DNA of 64,000 bases from CAJQHK01 sp038142525 (GCA_038142525.1 JAYQKE010000015.1:248001-312000); one strand, 5' to 3'. Shown: positions 42,967-54,000, numbered from the stretch's first letter. Numbers and translations are program-made. The notes: generated by a model not told the origin, from the sequence alone.

Positions 42967-43545
42967 CTAAATATTAATTTTTTGTAAAAAACTAAATTTA
43001 CTATTACCATATATTTTCTCCTTAATAATCTGAAATCTTTCTGGATTAAATTTTACCTCTTCCTTTTTATGACTTTCGATGATGATTAGATGATTATTTT
43101 CAAGATAGTCATTTTTCTCTAAATTTAAAAATATTTTTTCTGTTAGATTTTGACTATATGGTGGATCAGCAAATATGATATGATATTTTTGATTTAATCT
43201 GGGCAAGCCATTTTGAAGGTCATATTTTATGGTTTTAACTTTTTTTTGTTCATCAAGTAAGTTGCTATTTTTTTCAATTATATCCAAATTATTCTGATTA
43301 ATATCAACCAATGTTGTGGAATAAATATCTTGCGATAAATTCTCAAAACTAAATATTCCAGTTCCAGCAAATAAATCTAATAATTTTAATTTTGAAATAT
43401 TGATCTTAAGATTTTCTAACAAATGACCAGAATATAGAATATTGATAATATTCTTTAGATTTTTATTACTAATTGGTCTTAAATTTCCTGATTTTGGCGA
43501 CTCTAGTAATTTTCTACCTCGATATTTTCCTGAAATAATATACAT
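42967..43545 (-). CDS. rsmD: 16S rRNA (guanine-966-N2) methyltransferase
   Basis: 192 residues. Start MYIISGKYRGRKL and LRPISNKNLKNIINIL are typical of RsmD (the last is usually RPTxxRVRExLFN and is diverged here). The SAM site is LLDLFAGTGIFSFE, and the base-flipping motif is FADPPY. It converges on bamD with an 8-bp gap. Confidence 0.9.
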   Translation of the reverse strand: MYIISGKYRGRKLLESPKSGNLRPISNKNLKNIINILYSGHLLENLKINISKLKLLDLFAGTGIFSFENLSQDIYSTTLVDINQNNLDIIEKNSNLLDEQKKVKTIKYDLQNGLPRLNQKYHIIFADPPYSQNLTEKIFLNLEKNDYLENNHLIIIESHKKEEVKFNPERFQIIKEKIYGNSKFSFLQKINI

Positions 43546-43951
43546 TAATATAGGGTCGGTTTAATTTTTATATCAAGTTTTATCTTAAAATAAAGAATAT
43601 GGCATAACCTCCAAGCAGTTCATTTTCATATACTTATGGAACTTCTGAAAAACTAAAAATTGGAATTTTTAGTTTTTCAGAGGTTCCCTAATGCTTGAAG
43701 ATAATTCTTTGATTTTATAATTTCATTGGTCATAAATTTTATTAATTATCAATTAAATCATAACATCATTTTCTATCTTTAAAGCAATTTTTGCTACAGA
43801 GAAATTTGGCTTTATAGAGTTTTTGCGACTGAAAAATTGATTTATTGCAGATTATACCGAGTTACAATTCAAAAAATTGTACTAGATTCTAGCTAAAAAG
43901 ATGTAGCTAGATTGTCGAGTTTTTATGTAGCTTTTAAGATGATATTTGGTA
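43546..43951. other. 406-bp intergenic region with a perfect-stem palindrome
   Basis: It lies between the start of rsmD and the stop of the arginase-family gene. The only feature I can support is the palindrome at 43638-43687. The rest is A/T-rich without a gene; it must hold the rsmD promoter. Confidence 0.6.
43638..43687. repeat. 50-bp palindrome, deleted copy of the 19138-19281 element
   Basis: ggaacttctgaaaaactaaa at 43638-43657 pairs with the reverse arm ending at 43687 (tttagtttttcagaggttcc) with one mismatch and a short ttggaatt-type loop. The arms and the adjoining attggaattttt match the larger element at 19138-19281, so this looks like a copy with its interior lost. As RNA it would be a very stable hairpin. 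Confidence 0.75.
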
Positions 43952-44855
43952 TTATTTATTTCTTTGATTAAATATATGTCCAAGAATTTTATATCCCAAT
44001 TTGGCAGCTAGAATATCACAAGAATGTAAGTAAGAAATTGGTGCCAATTCAACTATGTCAATTCCAACAATATCACTAATTTTTGCTGTTTCTTTGACAA
44101 TTCTCATAGCATCTGACCAAAAAAAACCACCTGGTTCTGGCATACCAGTTGCAGGCATAACGCTTGAATCAAAGCCAGATAAATCAAAGGTTAAATATAC
44201 TTTTTTTCCTTTAAGACTAGCGGTTATTTCTTTTTTATTCCATTTATCCAGATCTTTAGCATAATATATTTCAAAAATATTTTTATGATTATCAATAAAT
44301 TCTTTCTCTTCTTTTGACACGCTTCTAATACCACAAGAAATAATTTTGGAGATTTTATGTGGAGGAATTTTTCTAATCGAAGAAAGTCCTGAATAATTAG
44401 TATCAGAATCTGGGTCTTTTAAATTAGTATGTGAATCAAAATGCAATATTACTAAATCTTCATATTTTTTAATGAATGGCCTAATTGCACCAGAAGTTAA
44501 AGTTTGCTCTCCACCTAAAATTAGAGGTATTTTATCTTCCTCTATAAGGTGCTCTATTATATCTTCAATATCATTTAAAGCATTTCTTTGCATTATAATC
44601 AACTCTATGTTCAGCCAACGTTCTAATACCAATATCTTTATAAGTTTCAGAGTTATATTCTTCATCAAATAATTCCAATTGATGAGAAGCTCTAATAATA
44701 GCCCTTGGTCCTGTCCTAGTACCAGTATTAAATTTTGATGATGATTCCATACCAAATGGAACAACAACTATTTTTGCCTGATTGACATCTGTAAGATAAT
44801 TTTCTTTAATACCAAGAAAACCATCTTCTTGTTTCATATATTCTAATTCAGTCAT
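43952..44855 (-). CDS. Arginase/agmatinase-family protein with altered metal site (frame broken once)
   Basis: About 300 residues. The family fold is clear: VVPFGMESSSKFNTGTRTGPRAIIRAS, ILGGEQT, LHFDSHTN, TFDLSGFDSSVMPATGMPEPGG. However, three of the six usual Mn2+ ligands differ: GGxH is GGEQ, DxHxD is DSHTN, and DxD is DLS. The protein may bind one metal, act on another substrate, or not be an enzyme. The break near 44579-44587 adds a base where Ala-Lys-Ala-Ala-Leu is plausible. The start overlaps the purK stop by 8 bp, which is odd for a polyamine gene. Confidence 0.8.
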
Positions 44856-45913
44856 TATTAATAAAATTGATATGGGCCATTTTTCTACCAGGCTTAATGG
44901 TTTTCTTATTATATAGATGAATTTTATAAATTTTATCTTTCGTTATATTATCTATTTTTAATATATCGTCACCTATAATATTTTTCATATATCCTTCCTT
45001 GTGAAATTTAGTATCTCCAAGTGGTAATTGACAAATAATTCTAATTAATTGTTCAAATTGACTAGTTTTAGCTCCATCCATAGAAAAATGACCAGAATTA
45101 TGCGGTCTTGGCGCCAATTCATTAACTAAGAGATCTCCATTTTTTAATAAAAAAAACTCAACAGCAAGTAAACCTATCATATCTAAATTTTTAATAATTG
45201 TTTGAGCAATAAATTTAGCATTATTTTTTATCTGATTGTCAATATTAGCTGGATAGGAGCTGGTATCTAGGATACCATTTTTATGTTTATTTTCTAAGGG
45301 TTCATAGCATGATATCGCTCCTGACCTCTTTGCGTCCAATTATTACTGATATTTCTTTTGCAAATGGTACAAATTCTTCTAAAATATAATCTTCTTTATG
45401 AAAATTAATATCTGGTATATGAGTTTGATCTTTAATTCGAAATTGACCCTTACCATCATAACCCATTTGATTAGTTTTTAAAATTGCTTGATAGTTAAAT
45501 TTTTGTAAATGTTCTAAAAAATCAGTTTGGTTTTTTACTAAGGTGAATCTAGTGGTTTTAATATTATTTTTTACCATAAATGATTTTTCTAAAAATCTAT
45601 TTTTGGTTATTTTTAAGATTCGACTATTGGGGAAAATTGGACAATATTTTTCAATAAAATCTACTGATTCTGGCGGGATATTTTCAAATTCTAATGTTGC
45701 AACATCAATTTTTTGAGCAAATTTTAGAAGATTTTCCTTATTTTGATAGTCAGATATTATATGATCAGATGAATTTTTAATGGCAGGAGAATTTTTATCA
45801 TCGGTAAATATTACTGTTTTATAACCAAGATTTTGAGTTGCCAAAGATAGCATATCTCCTAATTGACCACCACCAAAAATGCCAATAGTCATATCTTTAA
45901 TACCAATTTCCAT
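44848..45913 (-). CDS. purK: N5-carboxyaminoimidazole ribonucleotide synthase (frame broken once)
   Basis: About 355 residues of the ATP-grasp family. It carboxylates AIR with bicarbonate and ATP in purine synthesis. The start region TIGIFGGGQLGDMLSLA, ATLEFENIP, LKTNQMGYDGKGQ, EEFVPFAKEISVI and NELAPRPHNSGHFSMDGAKTSQFEQ are diagnostic. The more usual start would be the Met at 45892; the Met at 45913 adds seven residues. The break is GACCTC at 45323-45328, where GRK-Ala-Ala-Gly would fit. purE is not in the window. De novo purine synthesis is kept only by part of the Rickettsiales. Confidence 0.9.
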
Positions 45914-45938
45914 CTTTTTCAGACTTATGATTTGTCAA

Positions 45939-46402
45939 TTATATAGCTTTAATGGCTTTGATAACTTCCTCAACATGACCTTTTACTTTAACATTACGCC
46001 ATATTTTTGCAATATTACCATCAGCATTAATTAAGAAGGTACTTCTTTCAATTCCTAAATATTTTTTACCAAACATAGATTTTTCTTTTAAAACTCCATA
46101 AGTTTGACATAATTTTTTTCTTCATCAGCAATTAGGTTGAAGCCAATATTATATTTTTCAATAAATTTACAATGGCTAGATTTAGAATCTTTTGAAACTC
46201 CTAAAATTATAGTTTTTAACTTTTCAAATTCTGGTAGATATTTGGTAAAATCTTGGGCTTCAATAGTACAACCAGGTGTATCATCTTTTGGATAAAAATA
46301 AATGATGATATTTTGACCTCTTAAATCACTTAATTCAATTTTGGCACCATCTTCACATTGAGATGTTACCCAAGGTGCTACATTTTTAACTTTTATAGAC
46401 AT
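45939..46402 (-). CDS. bcp: Thioredoxin-dependent peroxiredoxin, Bcp/PrxQ type (frame broken once)
   Basis: About 154 residues. The peroxidatic Cys is in FYPKDDTPGCTIEAQDF (about residue 44). The resolving Cys five residues on is absent (Gln instead); a Cys at about 100 (KKLCQTYGV in the mended frame) might do this job. GIERSTFLI is a Bcp signature. One A is missing from a run near 46113-46119, after which the frame continues to 45939. It removes hydrogen and alkyl peroxides. It follows the DUF1013 gene by 2 bp. Confidence 0.88.
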
Positions 46403-46404
46403 AA

Positions 46405-46962
46405 TTAATTAGATTGATTTATTTTAATACCTGATTCATCAAGTAATTTATTAAAATCAGATTGACTACAAAGACCAAGTAAAACAGGATCTCTTGGCTT
46501 TAACTCCTTATAATTCCAATAAGTTTTATTAAAAATAGACTCTATCATGTTACTAGTTGTACCGATAAGTTTTTTGATTTTCTTTCTGTCAATATCAGGA
46601 TAATTTTTAATGATATACATTATAGCATCCGGCTTATCACCTCTTCTGGCAATTGGAATATATTTAGTTTTCTTACCTTTTATCTTGGTTTCAACTATTG
46701 CTTTTTCATTAATAACAAGATCTAAATCAGGTTGAGACTCGCATTTTGCAATATCTTCTTTGGTTAATTGTCCAGATGATATTGGACTTTGGGGCAATAT
46801 ATTTGATGCAATATTACCATCAGCAATTGCTTGAATCTCTAAAATATGCATGTCACAAAAATCAGCAATTTGCTTAAATGTTAAAGACGTATTATCTATA
46901 AGCCAAATAGCAGTAGCTTTTGGCATTAATGGCGTGTGTTTTTCGGTCATTATTTCAATCAT
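46405..46962 (-). CDS. DUF1013 protein, TrcR-type cell-cycle regulator
   Basis: 185 residues; the Met at 46950 is the more likely start, giving the usual beginning MTEKHTPLMPKATAIWLIDN. LTFKQIADFCDMHILEIQAIADG looks like a helix-turn-helix, and YIPIARRGDKPDAIMYIIKNYPDI plus PRDPVLLGLCSQ are family hallmarks. The family is almost confined to alphaproteobacteria and is annotated as a cell-cycle transcriptional regulator (TrcR). It supports the taxonomic reading. It probably forms an operon with bcp. Confidence 0.85.
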   Translation of the reverse strand: MIEIMTEKHTPLMPKATAIWLIDNTSLTFKQIADFCDMHILEIQAIADGNIASNILPQSPISSGQLTKEDIAKCESQPDLDLVINEKAIVETKIKGKKTKYIPIARRGDKPDAIMYIIKNYPDIDRKKIKKLIGTTSNMIESIFNKTYWNYKELKPRDPVLLGLCSQSDFNKLLDESGIKINQSN

Positions 46963-47249
46963 ATTTTTATTATTGGCTTATTGGCCATGATTATCAAATA
47001 TTATTAACATATTTTCAAGCATAATATTAATCCAGTTACAAACTATTAGTTTGCGACCCAGAGAGCGGAATGCTAAATAATATAATCCTCAATTCCTCCG
47101 ATTGCGTTTTTATACAAGGCTTGTGATATATTGGTAATGTTGTTGTGCCTAAATAAATTGTCGACTACCCTCAGTAACCCGAAGGGCTGTGGTAAATTTG
47201 AAAAAATGAACTAATAATAAGGAAGCGCAAAATAAAAGTAAAATTGCTA
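46963..47249. other. Intergenic region left of the repeat array
   Basis: No gene. 47025-47075 holds atattaatccagttacaaac followed by gtttgcgacccagagagcgg and aatgct. A related sequence lies in reverse orientation at 57754-57805, on the other side of the array. A hairpin-like taccctcag...ctgtggta is at about 47165-47195. The array's left boundary is near 47237. Confidence 0.5.
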
Positions 47250-47468
47250 TTACTCTGTACAACCAGTGAAATTTGGTTTATTAGGAGCGGTTAAGCCAGA
47301 ATAAATAGAAAACTTAGAACAATTAGTTACACCAGAAACGACCCAACTGGTTAAATCCTGATTAAAATCAGGGGCAAAAGCAAACATCTCACGCATATTA
47401 GTAACATTAGATGTATCCCAATTATTAAGATCTTGATTGCTCCGGTAATTTGACTCAAAGACGCCTGA
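47250..47468 (-). pseudogene. In-frame C-terminal extension after the stop of the first array gene
   Basis: These 73 codons, including a TAA at 47250-47252, continue in the same frame straight after the TAG that ends the gene at 47469. They encode one DUF285 unit and the standard family C-terminus (NQDLTSWVVSGVTNC...LTAPNKPNFTGCTE), as seen at the end of the other three genes. It is either the old 3' end cut off by a new stop, a read-through extension, or a donor cassette. No start codon or promoter is seen for it. Confidence 0.8.
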
Positions 47469-49319
47469 CTATGATTCAGTTGCGCAACCATCGAAATTCG
47501 GTAACGTCATTGCTCCACCAGCATCTCTGAAAAAACGAGCACAATTTGTTACACTACTTGTATCCCAATTTGATATGTCACCATTAAAAACAGAACGCTC
47601 AAACATCCCAGACATATTAGTTACATTACTTGTATCCCAATTTGATATGTCACCATTAAAAACAGAATTAAGAAACATCACATACATATTAGTTACATTA
47701 GATGTATCCCAATTATTAAGATCTTGATTGAAAAGCTTGGCATCAATAAACATACCAGCCATATTAGTTACACTACTTGTATTCCAATTTGATATGTCAC
47801 CATTAAAAACTTTATTCCAAGCAAACATATAGCTCATATTAGTTACACTACTTGTATCCCAATTCGATATGTCACCATTAAAAACTTCATTCCAAGCAAA
47901 CACAGCAATCATATCAGTTACACTACTTGTATCCCAATTTGATATGTCACCATTAAAAGCAGAACTCTCAAACATCCAAGACATATTAGTTACACTACTT
48001 GTATCCCAATTTGATATGTCACCATTAAAAGCAGAACTATGAAACATCTTACTCATATCAGTTACACTACTTGTATCCCAATTTGATATGTCACCATTAA
48101 AAGCAGAACCATGAAACATACCATGCATACTAGTTACTTGTCCCGTAAATATTTCATTAAAACTATATGTTTTATCAGTATGAGAAGTATAGCCATCACC
48201 TGGTTTAAAATCATAAGAACCATCAGCAATGGCCGAATTGAGCATTGCACGATCAACTACTAGCATATTGCCGCATTCAGCAAAATTTTCTGGTGCTACT
48301 TCCCCAATAGTTACAGAATAACAATTAGGGTCTATAACTGGGGAGCTTAAAACACAATGGCCTTGAATTTGTATTTTACCACTACCATTAAAATAATAGC
48401 TTGGAGCTGGGCTGGTTGATGCGGTATATCCTGAATTACAAGAAAAAGCTATCGCAGTTCCAGAACTATTGGCAACATTATCATATCTAACTGCCCCTGG
48501 ATCTGCAGCTTGATTGGGTAAGGTATAATCACTTCCAGCATTATATGGACCATAGCAGTAACTCCCCTCAGCAACTGCTCCAACATTGCAAGCTTTGGAA
48601 GCTGATTGAGAATCCGTCTCAAAAGAACCATTTCGTTTCTTAATTAATGATTTTGGCTTGATCTTAACCCATTTTGATAAAGCATTTGCTATAACCTCTC
48701 TTTCTGCAATTGATACATTAGTAGCATAAATCTTCAGATTACCAATCTTACCAACATAGTTATTACCTAAAACTATCTTATTGATATTTGACTGACTTAA
48801 TGGCTCAACTTCATTAATATAAACCTCCTCGCCATCAATATTTAAAATCAACTTTCTTCTCTTAGTATCATAAACAATAACTGCAGTGTGAGGATTTCTA
48901 AAATCTACATCATCTGATAATGATAATAATATATTATCAGTACCGTGACTATGATAAAAATTCCCTTCACTATTAATTCCTATTTTAGCAATTTCTGTTC
49001 CAGGGGCATCTGCTATATTTTCATAAAAAGCTACTAAAGTTTGATCACCTGTAATATTTTCATCTGCCCTATCAAAACTGAAATGAATGGTATAACCACC
49101 TTTATTATTTTTGCGTAATAGACTATTAAATCTATTTTTTGAACTAGCTGTATTAATATTAGAATTATTATAGGTCTCAAGAAAATATCCAGCACAAGCA
49201 CCTGTTTTTTCCAGAAATTCAAAATCATAACCAGATAATTTTACACAATTATTAGCTAGAGAAAATTTCGAGAAAAAGATGATAAAAATAAAAATTGTTA
49301 ATTTTTTTAATTCTAACAT
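47469..49319 (-). CDS. BspA-like surface protein, array copy 1 (intact)
   Basis: 616 residues. Signal peptide 1-22 (LTIFIFIIFFSKFSLA/NN). Residues about 25-215 look like a LamG/concanavalin-type jelly roll (GGYTIHFSFDRADE, HTAVIVYDTKRRKLILNIDGEEVY, IVLGNNYVGKIGNLKIYATNVS). Residues about 235-330 are a Cys-paired Sushi-like module (AFSCNSGYTAS...IQGHC). After a linker with GDGYTSHTDKTYSF come about ten 25-residue DUF285 repeats of the kind FNGDISNWDTSSVTDMSKMF. DUF285 repeats form a leucine-rich-like solenoid used by surface proteins. The C-terminus (FFRDAGGAMTLPNFDGCATES) differs from the other copies. No membrane anchor or sorting signal is visible. Confidence 0.88.
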   Translation of the reverse strand: MLELKKLTIFIFIIFFSKFSLANNCVKLSGYDFEFLEKTGACAGYFLETYNNSNINTASSKNRFNSLLRKNNKGGYTIHFSFDRADENITGDQTLVAFYENIADAPGTEIAKIGINSEGNFYHSHGTDNILLSLSDDVDFRNPHTAVIVYDTKRRKLILNIDGEEVYINEVEPLSQSNINKIVLGNNYVGKIGNLKIYATNVSIAEREVIANALSKWVKIKPKSLIKKRNGSFETDSQSASKACNVGAVAEGSYCYGPYNAGSDYTLPNQAADPGAVRYDNVANSSGTAIAFSCNSGYTASTSPAPSYYFNGSGKIQIQGHCVLSSPVIDPNCYSVTIGEVAPENFAECGNMLVVDRAMLNSAIADGSYDFKPGDGYTSHTDKTYSFNEIFTGQVTSMHGMFHGSAFNGDISNWDTSSVTDMSKMFHSSAFNGDISNWDTSSVTNMSWMFESSAFNGDISNWDTSSVTDMIAVFAWNEVFNGDISNWDTSSVTNMSYMFAWNKVFNGDISNWNTSSVTNMAGMFIDAKLFNQDLNNWDTSNVTNMYVMFLNSVFNGDISNWDTSNVTNMSGMFERSVFNGDISNWDTSSVTNCARFFRDAGGAMTLPNFDGCATES

Positions 49320-49527
49320 AATATATTGATTTATTTAAGATGAATCTACCCCATTGTAGCATAAAAATAATAATTTTGCAAGTTGTTTTAAAGATAGAAT
49401 GATATTCATCCAAAAAGATTTTCTGATCAAGAAATTTTTCTGCTCTTAACTTTCTATCACTAACTGCTAAAGAAAAAAATGACTGTTATGTTGCTGCCAT
49501 GATATTGATGTTAAAGTAAAATTGCTA
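49320..49527. promoter_or_regulatory. Conserved ~200-bp spacer upstream of each array gene
   Basis: Near-identical copies lie at 49320-49527, 51682-51886, 54001-54205 and 57348-57537. Each precedes (on the reverse strand) the ATG of one array gene and so must carry its promoter and ribosome site. Such conservation in non-coding DNA means the four genes probably share their regulation, or were copied very recently. The spacer also follows the neighbour's stop, so a terminator should be here, but I see no strong hairpin. Confidence 0.65.
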
Positions 49528-51681
49528 TTACTCTGTACAACCAGTGAAATTTGGTTTATTAGGAGCGGTTAAGCTAGATCTAGCAAACAAAATCAGTACA
49601 ATCAGTTACACCAGAAACGACCCAACTGGTTAAATCCTGATTAAAATCATAGGCACTATAAAACATCCTCTTCATATTAGTTACAGAGCTCACATTCCAA
49701 CCGCCAATATCTTGATTGAAAAGACTGCCAGTAAACATCCCAGCCATATCAGTAACATTAGATGTATCCCAATTATTAAGATCTTGATTAAAATTATAGG
49801 CATAAGTAAACATATAAGCCATATAAGTAACATTAGATGTATCCCAATTATTAAGATCTTGATTGAAACTATTGGACCAGCAAACATGGAAGATAAAACA
49901 TCCCAGCCATATCAGTAACATTAGATGTATCCCAATTATTAAGATCTTGATTGAAAAGCTTGACATAAGCAAACATGGAATTCATATTAGTTACATTAGA
50001 TGTATCCCAATTATTAAGATCTTGATTGAAATCATGGGCACCATTAAACATGGAAGCCATATTAGTAACATTAGATGTATCCCAATTATTAAGATCTTGA
50101 TTAAAAAAGACTTGATAAAACATTACGCATATTAAACATTAGATGTATCCCAATTATTAAGATCTTGATTGAAATTATGGGTATAAGCAAACATTAGTTA
50201 TCAGTAACATTAGATGTATCCCAATTATTAAGATCTTGATTGAAATTATGGCATCAATAAACATACCAGCCATATTAGTTACACTACTTGTATTCCAATT
50301 TGATATGTCACCATTAAAAACAGAACGCTCAAACATCCCAGACATATTAGTTACATTACTTGTATCCCAATTTGATATGTCACCATTAAAAGCAGAACTA
50401 TGAAACATCTTACTCATATCAGTTACACTACTTGTATCCCAATTTGATATGTCACCATTAAAAGCAGAACCATAAAACATACCATGCATACTAGTTACTT
50501 GTCCCGTAAATATTTCATTAAAACTATATGTTTTATCAGTATGAGAAGTATAGCCATCACCTGGTTTAAAATCATAAGAACCATCAGCAATGGCCGAATT
50601 GAGCATTGCACGATCAACTACTAGCATATTGCCGCATCCAGCCAAATTTTCTGGTGCCACTTCCCCAATAGTTACAGAATAACAATTAGGGTCTATAACT
50701 GAGGAGCTTAAAACACAATGGCCTTGAATTTGTATTTTACCACTACCATTAAAATAATAGCTTGGAGCTGGGCTGGTTGATGCGGTATATCCTGAATTAC
50801 AAGAAAAAGCTATCGCAGTTCCAGAACTATTGGCAACATTATCATATCTAACTGCCCCTGGATCTGCAAACTTGATAGGGTAAGGTATAATCACTTCCAG
50901 CATTATATGGACCATAGCAGTAACTCCCCTCAGCAACTGCTCCAACATTGCAAGCTTTGGAAGCTGATTGAGAATCCGTCTCAAAAGAACCATTTCGTTT
51001 CTTAATTAATGATTTTGGCTTGATCTTAACCCATTTTGATAAAGCATTTGCTATAACCTCTCTTTCTGCAATTGATACATTAGTAGCATAAATCTTCAGA
51101 TTACCAATCTTACCAACATAGTTATTACCTAAAACTATCTTATTGATATTTGACTGACTTAATGGCTCAACTACATTAATATAAACCTCCTCGCCATCAA
51201 TATTTAAAATCAACTGTCTTCTCTTAGTATCATAAACAATAACTGCAGTGTGAGGATTTCTAAAATCTACATCATCTGATAATGATAATAATATATTATC
51301 AGTACCGTGACTATGATAAAAATTCCCTTCACTATTAATTCCTATTTTAGCAATTTCTGTTCCAGGGGCATCTGCTATATTTTCATAAAAAGCTACTAAA
51401 GTTTGATCACCTGTAATATTTTCATCTGCCCTATCAAAACTGAAATGAATGGTATAACCACCTTTATTATTTTTGCGTAATAGACTATTAAATCTATTTT
51501 TTGAACTAGCTGTATTAATATTAGAATTATTATAGGTCTCAAGAAAATATCCAGCACAAGCACCTGTTTTTTCCAGAAATTCAAAATCATAACCAGATAA
51601 TTTTATACAATTATTAGCTAGAGAAAATTTCGAGAAAAAGATGATAAAAATAAAAATTGTTAATTTTTTTAATTCTAACAT
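49528..51681 (-). CDS. BspA-like surface protein, array copy 2 (several frame breaks)
   Basis: The N-terminal 277 residues match copy 1 almost exactly, then the frame is broken repeatedly. The Sushi-like and DUF285 parts continue in other frames down to the standard end TGCTE at 49528. Breaks: GCAAAC at 50866-50871 where copies 1 and 4 have GCAGC; gattgaaattatggc near 50240-50255 where copy 1 has gattgaaaagcttggc; a shortened repeat near 50190-50205; a scrambled stretch near 49865-49900; and GCAAAC at 49583-49588 where copies 3 and 4 have GCAGC. About ten to twelve repeats, a mixture of the FNGDISNWDTSS and FNQDLNNWDTSN types. Either a degenerate copy or a badly resolved one. Confidence 0.75.
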
Positions 51682-51886
51682 AATATATTGATTTATTTAA
51701 GATGAATCTACCCCATTGTAGCATAAAAATAATAATTTTGCAAGTTGTTTTAAAGATAGAATGATATTCATCCAAAAAGATTTTCTGATCAAGAAATTTT
51801 TCTGCTCTTAACTTTCTATCACTAACTGCTAAAGAAAAAAATGACTGTTATGTTGCCATGATATTGATGTTAAAGTAAAATTGCTA

Positions 51887-54000
51887 TTACTCTGTACAAC
51901 CAGTGAAATTTGGTTTATTAGGAGCGGTTAAGCCAGAAGTAGCAGCAAAATTAGTACAATTAGTTACACCAGAAACGACCCAACTGGTTAAATCCTGATT
52001 AAAATCATAGGCACTATAAAACATCCTCTTCATATTAGTAACAGAGATCACATCCCAACCGCCAATATCTTGATTGAAAAAGACTGCCAGTAAACATGGA
52101 AGCCATATCAGTAACATTAGATGTATCCCAATTATTAAGATCTTGATTAAAATTATAGGCATAAGTAAACATATAAGCCATATAAGTAACATTAGATGTA
52201 TCCCAATTATTAAGATCTTGATTGAAAAGACTCGCTCGATAAAACATCCCAGCCATATCAGTAACATTAGATGTATCCCAATTATTAAGATCTTGATTGA
52301 AAAGCTTGACATAATAAAACATGGAATTCATATCAGTAACATTAGATGTATCCCAATTATTAAGATCTTGATTGAAATCATGGGCACCATTATAAAACAT
52401 GGAAGCCATATTAGTAACATTAGATGTATCCCAATTATTAAGATCTTGATTGAAAAGACTGGCATTACGAAACATCGCACCCATATTAGTTAACATTAGA
52501 TGTATCCCAATTATTAAGATCTTGATTGAAAAGATTGGCATAAGCAAACATACCAGCCATATTAGTTACATTACTTGTATTCCAATTTGATATGTCACCA
52601 TTAAAAACAGAACGCTCAAACATCCCAGACATATTAGTTACATTACTTGTATCCCAATTTGATATATCACCATTAAAAGGCTTGATAAAACATCTTGGAT
52701 TTATATCAGCGAACTATGAAACATCTTACTCATATCAGTTACACTACTTGTATCCCAATTTGATATGTCACCATTAAAAGCAGAACCATAAAACATACCA
52801 TGCATACTAGTTACTTGTCCTGTAAATATTTCATTAAAACTATATGTTTTATCAGTATGAGAAGTATAGCCATCACCTGGTTTAAAATCATAAGAACCAT
52901 CAGCAATGGCCGAATTGAGCATTGCACGATCAACTACTAGCATATTGCCGCATCCAGCAAAATTTTCTGGTGCCACTTCCCCAATAGTTACAGAATAACA
53001 ATTAGGGTCTATAACTGAGGAGCTTAAAACACAATGGCCTTGAATTTGTATTTTACCACTACCATTAAAATAATAGCTTGGAGCTGGGCTGGTTGATGCG
53101 GTATATCCTGAATTACAAGAAAAAGCTATCGCAGTTCCAGAACTATTGGCGACATTATCATATCTAACTGCCCCTGGATCTATTAAGATCTTGATAGGGT
53201 AAGGTATAATCACTTCCAGCATTATATGGACCATAGCAGTAACTCCCCTCAGCAACTGCTCCAACATTGCAAGCTTTGGAAGCTGATTGAGAATCCGTCT
53301 CAAAAGAACCATTTCGTTTCTTAATTAATGATTTTGGCTTGATCTTAACCCATTTTGATAAAGCATTTGCTATAACCTCTCTTTCTGTAATTGATACATT
53401 AGTAGCATAAATCTTCAGATTACCAATCTTACCAACATAGTTATTACCTAAAACTATCTTATTGATATTTGACTGACTTAATGGCTCAACTACATTAATA
53501 TAAACCTCCTCGCCATCAATATTTAAAATCAACTGTCTTCTCTTAGTATCATAAACAATAACTGCAGTGTGAGGATTTCTAAAATCTACATCATCTGATA
53601 ATGATAATAATATATTATCAGTACCGTGACTATGATAAAAATTCCCTTCACTATTAATTCCTATTTTAGCAATTTCTGTTCCAGGGGCATCTGCTATATT
53701 TTCATAAAAAGCTACTAAAGTTTGATCACCTGTAATATTTTCATCTGCCCTATCAAAACTGAAATGAATGGTATAACCACCTTTATTATTTTTGCGTAAT
53801 AGACTATTAAATCTATTTTTTGAACTAGCTGTATTAATATTAGAATTATTATAGGTCTCAAGAAAATATCCAGCACAAGCACCTGTTTTTTCCAGAAATT
53901 CAAAATCATAACCAGATAATTTTATACAATTATTAGCTAGAGAAAATTTCGAGAAAAAGATGATAAAAATAAAAATTGTTAATTTTTTTAATTCTAACAT
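51887..54000 (-). CDS. BspA-like surface protein, array copy 3 (several frame breaks)
   Basis: Same plan as copy 1: signal peptide, LamG-like, Sushi-like, linker and about eleven DUF285 repeats, ending SGLTAPNKPNFTGCTE. The first break is at 53182-53190, where tattaagatc stands in place of tgcagc; the insert is part of the DUF285 repeat text (attaagatcttg). Further breaks lie near 52680-52715 (cttgataaaacatcttggatttatatc inside a repeat), 52490-52495 and 52078-52085. Mixed repeat types, as in copy 2. Confidence 0.75.

Noticed and set aside
47165..47195. Possible small structured RNA left of the array
   Set aside because: The pairing is partial and short, and there is no promoter or terminator I can support.
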